From an uncultured Rhodocyclaceae bacterium (GTDB lineage Bacteria; Pseudomonadota; Gammaproteobacteria; Burkholderiales; Rhodocyclaceae): 5,414 bases of DNA. A model generated the notes under the pieces. It ran no database searches and was not told the DNA's origin. It saw nothing but the letters and a program-made list of their open reading frames with translations. The position numbers and the translations under genes are program-made. Position 1 is the stretch's first letter. Every line of letters begins with the position of its first letter. Below are positions 1 to 5,357 of the stretch, one piece after another. The stretch spans positions 1 through 5,414 of the forward strand of contig CALAGF010000074.1 of NCBI GenBank assembly GCA_937892345.1, read 5' to 3'.

Positions 1-112
1 CGGCGAGGGTCTCGGCCAGCCGCTGCTTCAACTGCTGCTCCAGCTCCTGCCGCTGTACCGCCATGACCTGTCCGTACTCCTCCAGCCACGCCTCCGGCTC
101 CATGGGCTCCAG
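1..112 (-). other. Foreign-looking tail joined to the SelO fragment, possibly the start of an inserted gene
   Basis: From position 112 leftward the minus-strand frame stays open, but its product no longer resembles SelO. It is rich in Glu, Gln and Leu and would favour a charged helix or coiled coil. An in-frame ATG at 103-101 could begin a separate protein (MEPEAWLEEYGQVMAVQRQ...). G+C here is 77 of 112 bases (69%). I do not recognise the protein. One possibility is the N-terminus of a transposase or other mobile-element protein whose element inserted into selO. Others are a deletion fusing selO to another gene, or a contig chimera. The window ends before this can be settled. Confidence 0.5.
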
Positions 113-517
113 CCGGAGCACCGGCCCCAGCACCGCCTTGCCATCGCCGCCACGCGAAAAGGGCGTGCGCCCCGATCCTTTCAAATGGATGTCGCGCCGC
201 TGTCCCTTACGGTCGATCACTTCGCCCAGAAGCAGCGCTCGGCCATCTCCCAACTGCGGAGAGAAACCGCCGAACTGGTGCCCGGCATAGGCCATGGCTA
301 GGGGCACGGCAGCTTCGGGTGCCACGCCCCCGGTCAGCATGACCGCTCCCGGTCCAGAGGTCAGGGGCTTGCCATCAAGCCCCAATTCGGCCGCAAGGGC
401 CGTGTTCAGCCGCAAGACTTCCGGCGCAGGGGCCCTAGAGCCGGTCCATGGCACATAGAACCCCTCAAGATCGCGGGCATAACTGTTGTCAAAGGCAATG
501 ACGGGTAGTTGTTGCAT
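1..517 (-). CDS. selO: Protein adenylyltransferase SelO (YdiU/UPF0061), N-terminal part, abnormal after residue 135 and cut by the window edge
   Basis: SelO is a pseudokinase-fold enzyme that transfers AMP from ATP to Ser, Thr or Tyr of target proteins, reportedly including redox proteins. The ATG at 517 gives a typical SelO N-terminus: FDNSYAR (residues 9-15), AYAGHQFGGFSPQLGDGRA (76-94), the nucleotide-binding lysine in HLKGSG (Lys113), then TPFSRGGDGKAVLGPVLR (118-135). In this family the next residues should be close to EYLVSEAM, including the glutamate that pairs with the lysine. Instead the open frame continues as LEPMEPEAWLEEYGQ and onward, which I cannot match to SelO. The later metal-binding Asp/Asn residues are therefore not visible here. 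The start lies 36 bases after the thioredoxin-like gene, with only a weak purine-rich site (GAGAAAG), so it is the last visible operon member. Family identity of residues 1-135 is secure. Whether a working protein is made is doubtful. Confidence 0.85.
   Translation of the reverse strand, partial: MQQLPVIAFDNSYARDLEGFYVPWTGSRAPAPEVLRLNTALAAELGLDGKPLTSGPGAVMLTGGVAPEAAVPLAMAYAGHQFGGFSPQLGDGRALLLGEVIDRKGQRRDIHLKGSGRTPFSRGGDGKAVLGPVLRLEPMEPEAWLEEYGQVMAVQRQELEQQLKQRLAETLA
92..118. repeat. 8-bp perfect inverted repeat spanning the selO break
   Basis: CTCCGGCT at 92-99 is the exact reverse complement of AGCCGGAG at 111-118, with an 11-base spacer. The right arm straddles position 112/113, where SelO similarity ends. 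It may be the end of an insertion, a hairpin that promoted rearrangement, or chance in GC-rich DNA. The seen fact is the repeat; any link to the break is inference. Confidence 0.45.
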
Positions 518-553
518 GGGAACTTTCTCGGAATGATCTGACTTGAAGGGGTC

Positions 554-1054
554 TCAGGCAAAACTCAGGTCGGCGTCATCCGCCCCGAGCGCGGCAAGGA
601 AGCGGCGCGCGTCCAGACGGAAATCAGCATAGACAACGTTCCCTGCCGGATCGATGATGGTGAACCAGGGCGTACCGCCGGAACGGTAATCCTCCATGAA
701 GGTCGGATAGCGTTCGCCTTCAGGGGGCAGGTCCTGACCAAAGGGAATGGCCAGCCCATAGCGTTCTTGGTTCAGCCGCAGCTTGTCGAATGTGTTTTCT
801 TCGGCACCCTCAAACACGGTCTGGATGACGGCAAAACCGAAACCCTTGTCCTTCAGTCCGTCGTGCAGAAATTTCAGGGTCGGAAACCCGCGCGAATGAC
901 AGCCGGGGCACCAGTCCTGAAAGCAGAAGATTACCTTGTAACCCTGCCCCAAGTCGGCCAGGCGCACAGGTTTGTCCATAGACATGCCGTCTGCGTCGAT
1001 CCACTCGTTCACTCGCAGTTCGCGGGCCTTGTCGTGCAATCCACCGAAAGCCAT
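554..1054 (-). CDS. Cytoplasmic thioredoxin-fold (redoxin/TlpA-like) protein with WCPGC active site
   Basis: This 166-residue protein probably carries out thiol-disulfide exchange. It has a hydrophobic strand (YKVIFCF, 39-45) followed by the redox motif W48-C49-P50-G51-C52 at the start of a helix. GGTPWFTIID (126-135) contains the cis-proline (Pro129) that faces the active site in thioredoxin folds, followed by the usual DPAGNVVY strand. Cys44 is a third cysteine just before the motif. No signal peptide or membrane anchor is visible, unlike periplasmic TlpA/ResA proteins, so a cytoplasmic location is likely. The start is supported by AAAGGA at 1066-1061, six bases from the ATG. It lies 27 bases after the flavoprotein gene and 36 before selO. 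Downstream of msrB and msrA, an obvious role is reducing the disulfides these enzymes form, but that is inference. The exact subfamily (AhpC/TSA-like or TlpA-like) is unsure. Confidence 0.85.
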   Translation of the reverse strand: MAFGGLHDKARELRVNEWIDADGMSMDKPVRLADLGQGYKVIFCFQDWCPGCHSRGFPTLKFLHDGLKDKGFGFAVIQTVFEGAEENTFDKLRLNQERYGLAIPFGQDLPPEGERYPTFMEDYRSGGTPWFTIIDPAGNVVYADFRLDARRFLAALGADDADLSFA

Positions 1055-1060
1055 TGTGTT

Positions 1061-1066
1061 TCCTTT
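1061..1066 (-). promoter_or_regulatory. Ribosome binding site of the thioredoxin-like gene
   Basis: AAAGGA reads on the minus strand six bases before the ATG at 1054. It supports that start and shows the gene has its own translation signal within the operon. Confidence 0.7.
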
Positions 1067-1081
1067 CTGCCCCCAAGGGCC

Positions 1082-2245
1082 TCAGGCTGTTTCAATGGGA
1101 TCACCTTCGAATGATCCCACAAGTTCTTCCACGCGTTGCCTCACCACACCTTCCGGCCGTCTATTCAGAATGGCTACCGCGTCCGACGCGTAGCGAACCC
1201 CGTCCATATCGGTTGCAAACCTCGCACCGACATCGATCCGATTTTGTGCCGAATTCAGCTTCAGCCAGCCTTTCGCAATCATTCCGCTGATCAGAATATC
1301 CACCAGAAGCTGATCTCCAGGCCCCGCGGTATTGATCGCCAACGGCACCGTTTTCTCCTGGCTCTGGCACTCTTTCCCGGTAATCCGCAGCCGTACGTTT
1401 CCCGCAGATTCGGCATAGACCCAGATCGGTCGGCCTACCTCTTCGACGATCCGCCCTGCCGCGCGAAGACGGCGGTATTCCGGATCGCCATCAAGCGCGG
1501 GTGTCGCGCGATCGCGCAGAACCCGCAGACGCAGTTCCTGTGTCGGCCAGGCAGCACGAAGGAAGTGCATCACGTCCAACACCTCTGTCGAGGCGCCAAG
1601 GCAGGTCACCTCCCACCCTGGCTTCAGGACCCTCGCAATGGCCTCTTCATTGTCGTAAAGCGTCGTGAACGCCGTAGGCCCCGCATCCACGCCAAAGCGC
1701 TGGTTTGCCGGGCCGCCGGTGGCCACGTCCACCCGGTCCGCCTTGATCACCTCGCCACTGGCAAGTGTGATCCGGAACTGGTCATCTGCCCGTGACAGAT
1801 CGGTGGCCAGCCCCGTAATCAGCTGCACCTGCACCCCGTCCTCGACAAGCTTCGCCAACCGCTCACTGCTGCGTCGGGCAAGATAGCGGCCATAAATCGC
1901 GCGGGGCGCGGCGAAGTCGCCGAATGCCCCTTCAGACAGCGCCTCAGACCAACGCCGGACGTGAAGCGGCTGCGCGACTGCGATTTCGGGAAGCAATACG
2001 GGCCATTCTGCCGCCAGCCAGTCGGCAAAGCCCTCTGTCATCTCGCCGTTCGGACGATCTAGCAGATAGGCCAGCCGCCAGGGATGGCGGGCATCGTGGT
2101 CCGCATAGAACCGCCCGGCCCCGAACCGGTGGACATTCGGTCCGATCAAGGTCAGCCGGTCGCCCGGCACCAGTCGGGCGACCGACAGAAAGGCCGCGGC
2201 GACTGCACCGTCCCCGATAATTGCCAGGTGCTGTCGGGCGCCCAT
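1082..2245 (-). CDS. FAD/NAD(P)-binding protein (NAD_binding_9 type, YdhS-like), putative oxidoreductase
   Basis: The 387-residue product starts with a dinucleotide-binding fold: LAIIGDGAVAAAF (7-19) carries the Gly-x-Gly turn (Gly11, Gly13) for ADP binding. FGAGRFYADHD (41-51), the following segment to about 76, and PRAIYGRYL (114-122) resemble the conserved blocks of the FAD/NAD(P)-binding family that includes E. coli YdhS. VDVATGGPANQRFG (172-185) is the usual ATGG loop after the second part of the fold. A second nucleotide-binding region may begin near WEVTCLGAST (211-220). Members are often annotated as hydroxylases or hypothetical proteins, and the substrate is unknown. The ATG lies three bases after the msrA stop, so translation is probably coupled; no strong Shine-Dalgarno is seen. 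Position between msrA and a thioredoxin-like gene makes a flavin-dependent reductase feeding methionine sulfoxide repair plausible but unproven. Cys215 and Cys293 are far apart and do not form the CxxC of thioredoxin reductase. Confidence 0.75.
   Translation of the reverse strand: MGARQHLAIIGDGAVAAAFLSVARLVPGDRLTLIGPNVHRFGAGRFYADHDARHPWRLAYLLDRPNGEMTEGFADWLAAEWPVLLPEIAVAQPLHVRRWSEALSEGAFGDFAAPRAIYGRYLARRSSERLAKLVEDGVQVQLITGLATDLSRADDQFRITLASGEVIKADRVDVATGGPANQRFGVDAGPTAFTTLYDNEEAIARVLKPGWEVTCLGASTEVLDVMHFLRAAWPTQELRLRVLRDRATPALDGDPEYRRLRAAGRIVEEVGRPIWVYAESAGNVRLRITGKECQSQEKTVPLAINTAGPGDQLLVDILISGMIAKGWLKLNSAQNRIDVGARFATDMDGVRYASDAVAILNRRPEGVVRQRVEELVGSFEGDPIETA
1096..1119 (-). repeat. Perfect 8-bp inverted repeat at the 3' end of the flavoprotein gene
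   Basis: TGGGATCA (1096-1103) and TGATCCCA (1112-1119) are exact reverse complements around an 8-base spacer. In mRNA this makes an 8-bp stem with an 8-base loop, ending about a dozen bases before the stop codon. No run of U follows, so it is not a standard terminator. It could affect mRNA stability or relative expression of the two downstream genes, or bind a protein as DNA. Confidence 0.5.
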
Positions 2246-2248
2246 GGC

Positions 2249-2755
2249 TTATTCTGCAGCGGCGCGCTTGGGCAGGACCCAATCGGGGCGGACGAAATGG
2301 CACGTGTAGCCATGCGGGATACGTTCCAGATAATCCTGATGCTCTGGCTCGGCTTCCCAGAAATCGCCTACGGGTTTCAACTCGGTCTTCACCTTGCCCG
2401 GCCACAGACCCGAAGCCTCGACATCCAGGATCGTATCCTCTGCCAGCCGTTTCTGGTCGTCAGACGTGTAGTAGATGCCAGAGCGATAGGAGGTGCCACG
2501 GTCGTTGCCTTGCCGGTTCAGCGTGGTCGGGTCGTGGATCTGGAAAAAGAACTCCAACAGTTGGCGATACGACATCTTCGCCGGATCGAAGATCACCTCG
2601 ATTCCTTCGGCGTGGGTGCCGTGATTCCGATAGCTGGCGAATTTCACATCGCCGCCGGTATAGCCCACGCGGGTGTCAATCACGCCGGGCAGCTTGCGGA
2701 TCAGATCCTGCATGCCCCAGAAGCAACCACCCGCCAGAACGGCACGTTCGGTCAT
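2249..2755 (-). CDS. msrA: Peptide-methionine (S)-S-oxide reductase MsrA
   Basis: MsrA reduces the S form of methionine sulfoxide in free methionine and proteins, in the cytoplasm. The 168-residue protein begins MTERAVLAGGCFWG, with the catalytic Cys11 in the family signature GCFWG. It continues with VGYTGG (30-35), NHGTHAEGIEV (44-54, with the conserved acidic Glu50), the family's FFFQIHDPTTLNRQGND (69-85) and GTSYRSGIYY (87-96). Near the C-terminus, GYTCHFVRPDW (149-159) holds Cys152, the usual recycling cysteine, followed by WVLPKR. The length is normal for a single-domain enzyme. The frame extends upstream to 3001, but that part overlaps msrB and lacks MsrA similarity. The ATG at 2755 starts exactly at the family N-terminus, has GGAGGA six bases before it, and shares one base with the msrB stop (TGATG), implying translational coupling. 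Confidence 0.97.
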   Translation of the reverse strand: MTERAVLAGGCFWGMQDLIRKLPGVIDTRVGYTGGDVKFASYRNHGTHAEGIEVIFDPAKMSYRQLLEFFFQIHDPTTLNRQGNDRGTSYRSGIYYTSDDQKRLAEDTILDVEASGLWPGKVKTELKPVGDFWEAEPEHQDYLERIPHGYTCHFVRPDWVLPKRAAAE

Positions 2756-3195
2756 CACTTTTCCTCCACTTGAATCAGATATTGCCCATAGCCCTGAGCC
2801 TCCATCTCGGCCCTCGGCACGAAACGCAGGCTGGCCGAATTTATGCAGTATCGCAGGCCGCCCTTCTCGCGAGGGCCATCGTTGAAGACATGGCCGAGAT
2901 GGCTGTCGCCATGCTTGGACCGGACTTCGACCCGACGCATCCCGTGGGTAGTGTCGGAAAGCTCGGTCACATTGTCGATCGGCTTCGAGAAGGCGGGCCA
3001 TCCACAGCCCGAGTTGAACTTTGCGGACGACGCAAACAGCGGCTCACCCGAGACGACATCGACATAAATGCCCGGCTCGTAATGCTTGTCATATTCCCCC
3101 GTGAAGGGACGTTCGGTGCCGCTTTGCTGCGTGACCCGGTATTGTTCTGGGGTCAGTTTGGCTATGACGTCATCAGTCTTCCGGTAGGTCATCAT
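2755..3195 (-). CDS. msrB: Peptide-methionine (R)-S-oxide reductase MsrB, zinc-free form
   Basis: MsrB reduces the R form of protein-bound methionine sulfoxide, complementing MsrA. The 146-residue protein has the family core: SGCGWPAF (62-69) with the probable resolving Cys64, VRSKHGDSHLGHVFNDGP (91-108), and GLRYCINSASLRFVP (113-127) with catalytic Cys117. Where many MsrBs carry two CxxC zinc pairs, this protein has VDVVSGEPLF (45-54) and RSKHGDSH (92-99), with no cysteine. It therefore belongs to the zinc-free form, like the MsrB domain of Neisseria. Two adjacent ATG codons are possible starts. GGAG at 3203-3200 is only four bases from the first ATG (3195) and seven from the second (3192), so translation may begin at 3192. 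It is the first gene of the redox operon, directly after the likely LysR-type operator and promoter. Confidence 0.97.
   Translation of the reverse strand: MMTYRKTDDVIAKLTPEQYRVTQQSGTERPFTGEYDKHYEPGIYVDVVSGEPLFASSAKFNSGCGWPAFSKPIDNVTELSDTTHGMRRVEVRSKHGDSHLGHVFNDGPREKGGLRYCINSASLRFVPRAEMEAQGYGQYLIQVEEK
2761..2767 (-). promoter_or_regulatory. Strong ribosome binding site of msrA inside msrB
   Basis: GGAGGAA lies within the last codons of msrB, and GGAGGA ends six bases before the msrA ATG at 2755. Together with the TGATG stop-start overlap it fixes the msrA start and suggests coupled translation. Confidence 0.8.
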
Positions 3196-3198
3196 GGT

Positions 3199-3204
3199 TC
3201 TCCC
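3199..3204 (-). promoter_or_regulatory. Ribosome binding site of msrB
   Basis: GGGAGA precedes two tandem ATG codons. Its spacing is short for the ATG at 3195 and near ideal for the ATG at 3192, so the site argues mildly for the second codon as start. Confidence 0.6.
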
Positions 3205-3224
3205 GGTTCAATTTCCATGAGCGG

Positions 3225-3254
3225 AAGATAGGCGATTGCCCCAAAAAACGCCAA
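3225..3254 (-). promoter_or_regulatory. Probable sigma70-type promoter of the msrB operon
   Basis: On the minus strand TTGGCG (3254-3249) resembles a -35 box and TATCTT (3230-3225) a -10 box, 18 bases apart. Transcription would start near 3218, giving a leader of about 23 bases before msrB. The -35 region overlaps the third half-site of the adjacent repeat cluster, as expected for a LysR-type activated promoter. The prediction is by eye only. Confidence 0.45.
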
Positions 3255-3281
3255 TAGCGGGGGGCTATAGTTGTGATAGCC
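3254..3281. promoter_or_regulatory. Putative LysR-type operator: three alternating ATAGC/GCTAT half-sites
   Basis: GGCTAT (3263-3268) and ATAGCC (3276-3281) form a perfect 6-bp inverted repeat around seven bases. Its 15-base core, CTATAGTTGTGATAG at 3265-3279, fits the LysR-type T-N11-A pattern with dyad symmetry. A third half-site, ATAGC at 3254-3258, lies five G residues away and touches the likely -35 box. Relative to the predicted start site the main repeat would lie around -45 to -63. That is a usual layout of a LysR recognition site plus an activation site. The regulator encoded at 4178-3300 is the natural candidate ligand. Confidence 0.55.
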
Positions 3282-3299
3282 GCGCGAGGACGGTGGGCT

Positions 3300-4178
3300 T
3301 TATCCGGCCCAGTCGAACTGTCGAGCCATGGTCAGGATCTGGCGCGCTTCGCGTGGATTGCCCGAGCCCGAGACGGCAACAAGAGACACCTCGCGCGACA
3401 GATCCAGCCCCGCCACCGGGCGCAGCGCAATGCCCCCGACGATTGCCGAGCGTTCCGGCAGTGCACATATCCCCACACCGGCAGCGACCATCTGTTGCAG
3501 CCAGTCTTCGCGCTCAGAATGAACGCGCGGGCGCATGACGATGTTGCGATCCATAAAATGCTTGATCAGCGCAGACCGGAATTCGCAATGCAGCCTGTCC
3601 AAGTAGGGTTCCTCTGACATTTCGGCGGGAGTTATCTCCGCCTTCCGCGTAAGGGAATGGTCAGCCGCCATCGCCAGGCGAAGGCATTCGCGGAATAACG
3701 GCAGAACGGTCAGTTTCATGTTCGGTTTGGGAGGGTCGGTCAGAAGGCACAAATCGTACCGGCCCGAAAGAACCTCGGCCTCAGCTTCGCCGGGCCGCAT
3801 CGGGAAGAACTGCAACTCCACCATCGGCAATTGCGTCAGGACGTGGCGCCAGAAGCCCGCCATCACTGCTGGGGCTATCGTAGTGGCGATCCCGATGGCC
3901 AGCCGCCGCCGCTGGCCCATGACAGATGTGTCGACAATCTCTGAGACGGCATCCAGACTGACCTGAATACGCATGAACTCAAGCTGAATATCTCGCCCCA
4001 ACGCGGTAAGCCGAGTGTCTTTGCCATCCCGATACAAAAGTGGGCCGCCCAACTCTTCTTCAAGCCGTTGGATCGCGCGCGTTAGGCTGGGCTGGGAAAC
4101 CCCGCTTTGTCGTGCTGCCTCGGTAAAATTCAGGGTCTGAGCAAGGTTGAGGTAGTATCGGATCTGATTAAGGTCCAT
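3300..4178 (-). CDS. LysR-type transcriptional regulator, likely regulator of the msr operon
   Basis: This 292-residue protein has the standard LysR architecture. The N-terminal winged helix-turn-helix (about 1-60) reads MDLNQIRYYLNLAQTLNFTE, then AARQSGVSQPSLTRAIQRLE (21-40) as the DNA-reading helices. A linker helix (about 62-88) and a two-lobed effector-binding domain from about 92 follow, including YDLCLLTDPP (141-150) and VAAGVGICALPE (231-242). Cysteines are at 144, 165, 198 and 238. Cys198 in LDRLHCEFR sits close to the position of the peroxide-sensing Cys199 of OxyR, but no partner cysteine lies near 208, so it is not OxyR by sequence. The gene is upstream of msrB in the same direction, 104 bases away, rather than divergent as is more common for this family. 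The ATG at 4178 matches the family N-terminus, and its Shine-Dalgarno is weak. The effector is unknown. Confidence 0.93.
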   Translation of the reverse strand: MDLNQIRYYLNLAQTLNFTEAARQSGVSQPSLTRAIQRLEEELGGPLLYRDGKDTRLTALGRDIQLEFMRIQVSLDAVSEIVDTSVMGQRRRLAIGIATTIAPAVMAGFWRHVLTQLPMVELQFFPMRPGEAEAEVLSGRYDLCLLTDPPKPNMKLTVLPLFRECLRLAMAADHSLTRKAEITPAEMSEEPYLDRLHCEFRSALIKHFMDRNIVMRPRVHSEREDWLQQMVAAGVGICALPERSAIVGGIALRPVAGLDLSREVSLVAVSGSGNPREARQILTMARQFDWAG

Positions 4179-4212
4179 TGCGAAGCGCCTGTCTTCATTA
4201 GTCTTTGCCGCT

Positions 4213-4232
4213 GATATCTATTACAGAATATC
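4213..4232. repeat. AT-rich inverted repeat upstream of the LysR-type gene
   Basis: GATAT (4213-4217) and ATATC (4228-4232) form a 5-bp inverted repeat with a 10-base spacer, 35 to 54 bases before the regulator's start codon. It lies in the 147-base region 4179-4325, which otherwise holds no gene or clear terminator. It could be an autoregulatory site or part of the promoter. The arms are short, and the sequence differs from the half-sites before msrB. Confidence 0.25.
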
Positions 4233-4325
4233 TCGGGATTTCCATGGGCAAAAGCCGGCTCCAAGCTCCTTCCACTTCGCCAAGAGGCGGCAACGACACC
4301 CTTTCCTGGCCTGACAGATGATAAT

Positions 4326-5357
4326 CTATCCGGCCCCCACGGTGATCGGTCGCCACATTCGAAATCGTCCCTGCCCTGTTACTTCGCGAATCAACCCATG
4401 CGCTTCCATCCAGGCAAGGTTTCGCTGGATGGAAGCCCGGCTGACTCCGATCAGAGTCTCGACCATTGGGGCGGAGACGAGCGGCCATTCGATAAGTGTG
4501 GCACGCAAAACCGGCGGTGTCTTGCCCGAGAGCGATGACATCTCGGACCGTGCCCGCGCCGACCACGCCTCAATTTCGTCCAAGTGCCGCATTGCTGACA
4601 AAGACGCCGTCTCCATCCCGTTGAGCCAGCGCGCCAGCCGTTCGGCAGGCAGGCCTCCGGCACGCAGGCCCCCTGCCCCGCCCATGGCTAGAGGCACGAA
4701 GACAGCCCCCTTTCCCTCGCTGGCCGCGATGCGCGCCGCCGTGACCGCCGCTTCCATCCGGTCGCCCTGTTGCCCGAGGCCCGCAAGGCTCCAGAGGTGA
4801 AACCCCATGCAGGCGCGTGTGATCGGGTGCAGGTCGGCGGCTTGCGCCATCAGGTCAAGCCAACCGCCCGCGCGATCCGCAAAGGGCTCGGCTTCATCCG
4901 CCATGTTTTCAGGGTCACGGCGATCGAGGAAAGCGGACAGGTCCACCTCTGGGCCGGGACCGCCTGTAAGACGCCGCAACGCCCATCCGACACGCGCGAG
5001 CGCCGCGGTGTCGTCCTGAACTCCGGACAGGCGCATGGACATCCAGAGCGCCAGCCGATCCGGGCTAATTCGGTCGCCCATAAACCAGCTGAGGTCTGCC
5101 GCCTCCATCATCGCGAGCCTGTGCCGCCAGCCGTCCGGGCCACGGTGCAGACGGTCATCCAGCGCGCCAATCCGGCCAGCCACACGGGCGAGATGGGCGG
5201 AATTGCCTGCCTCTGCCTTCCGCCAATCGTCGAGGACTGCGGTTTCACGCAGCTCTGCCCTCGGTCCGGGCGGCAGATAATCCGGCTCCACTTCCATCGG
5301 ACCGGGCAGGAACCACAGGTCGTCTTCAGACGTCTCTTCAAGCCCTTCCGCATCCAC
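4326..5357 (-). CDS. DUF1612 / HTH_13 family protein with C-terminal winged helix (RHE_PE00001-like)
   Basis: The protein has up to 343 residues. Its central region (about 60-270) resembles the DUF1612 proteins of alphaproteobacteria: ARVAGRIGALDDRL (57-70), EAADLSWFMGDRISPDRLALWMS (85-107) and TAALARVGWALRRLTG (117-132). The C-terminus, WPLVSAPMVETLIGVSRASI (291-310) followed by QRNLAWMEAHGLIREVTGQG (311-330) and RFRMW, is a winged helix-turn-helix of the HTH_13 type, suggesting DNA binding. The molecular function of the family is not known to me. The start is uncertain. The only in-frame start codon after the upstream stop (5393-5391) is a GTG at 5357 without a visible Shine-Dalgarno; an ATG at codon 21 (5297) is the next option. 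It ends 147 bases before the LysR-type gene on the same strand and probably forms a separate unit. No membrane segment or signal peptide is seen. Confidence 0.75.
   Translation of the reverse strand: MDAEGLEETSEDDLWFLPGPMEVEPDYLPPGPRAELRETAVLDDWRKAEAGNSAHLARVAGRIGALDDRLHRGPDGWRHRLAMMEAADLSWFMGDRISPDRLALWMSMRLSGVQDDTAALARVGWALRRLTGGPGPEVDLSAFLDRRDPENMADEAEPFADRAGGWLDLMAQAADLHPITRACMGFHLWSLAGLGQQGDRMEAAVTAARIAASEGKGAVFVPLAMGGAGGLRAGGLPAERLARWLNGMETASLSAMRHLDEIEAWSARARSEMSSLSGKTPPVLRATLIEWPLVSAPMVETLIGVSRASIQRNLAWMEAHGLIREVTGQGRFRMWRPITVGAG

Noticed and set aside
1136..1795. Plus-strand open frame of 219 residues
   Set aside because: It is antisense to the flavoprotein gene; its composition and lack of motifs indicate a shadow.
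2756..3001. Upstream in-frame extension of msrA to a 250-residue product
   Set aside because: The added 82 residues overlap msrB in another frame and look like shadow coding. MsrA similarity, the Shine-Dalgarno site and the TGATG overlap all place the start at 2755.
2221..3231. Plus-strand open frame of 336 residues
   Set aside because: It lies opposite msrA and msrB. The product is rich in Arg, Ser and Pro and has no recognisable domain, as expected of an antisense shadow in GC-rich DNA.
3300..4178. Naming the regulator OxyR
   Set aside because: The second OxyR redox cysteine is missing and the surrounding sequence does not match; only the LysR family can be supported.
4268..4292. Possible terminator after the DUF1612 gene (GCCTCTTGGC-like stem)
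   Set aside because: The stem is only about four base pairs and no U tract follows.
4198..4566. Minus-strand frame of 122 residues, including a short ATG-started tail (4245-4198) before the LysR-type gene
   Set aside because: Most of it overlaps the DUF1612 gene in another frame. The 15-codon tail has a Shine-Dalgarno-like AAGGAG about 20 bases away, too far to use, so a leader peptide is not supported.
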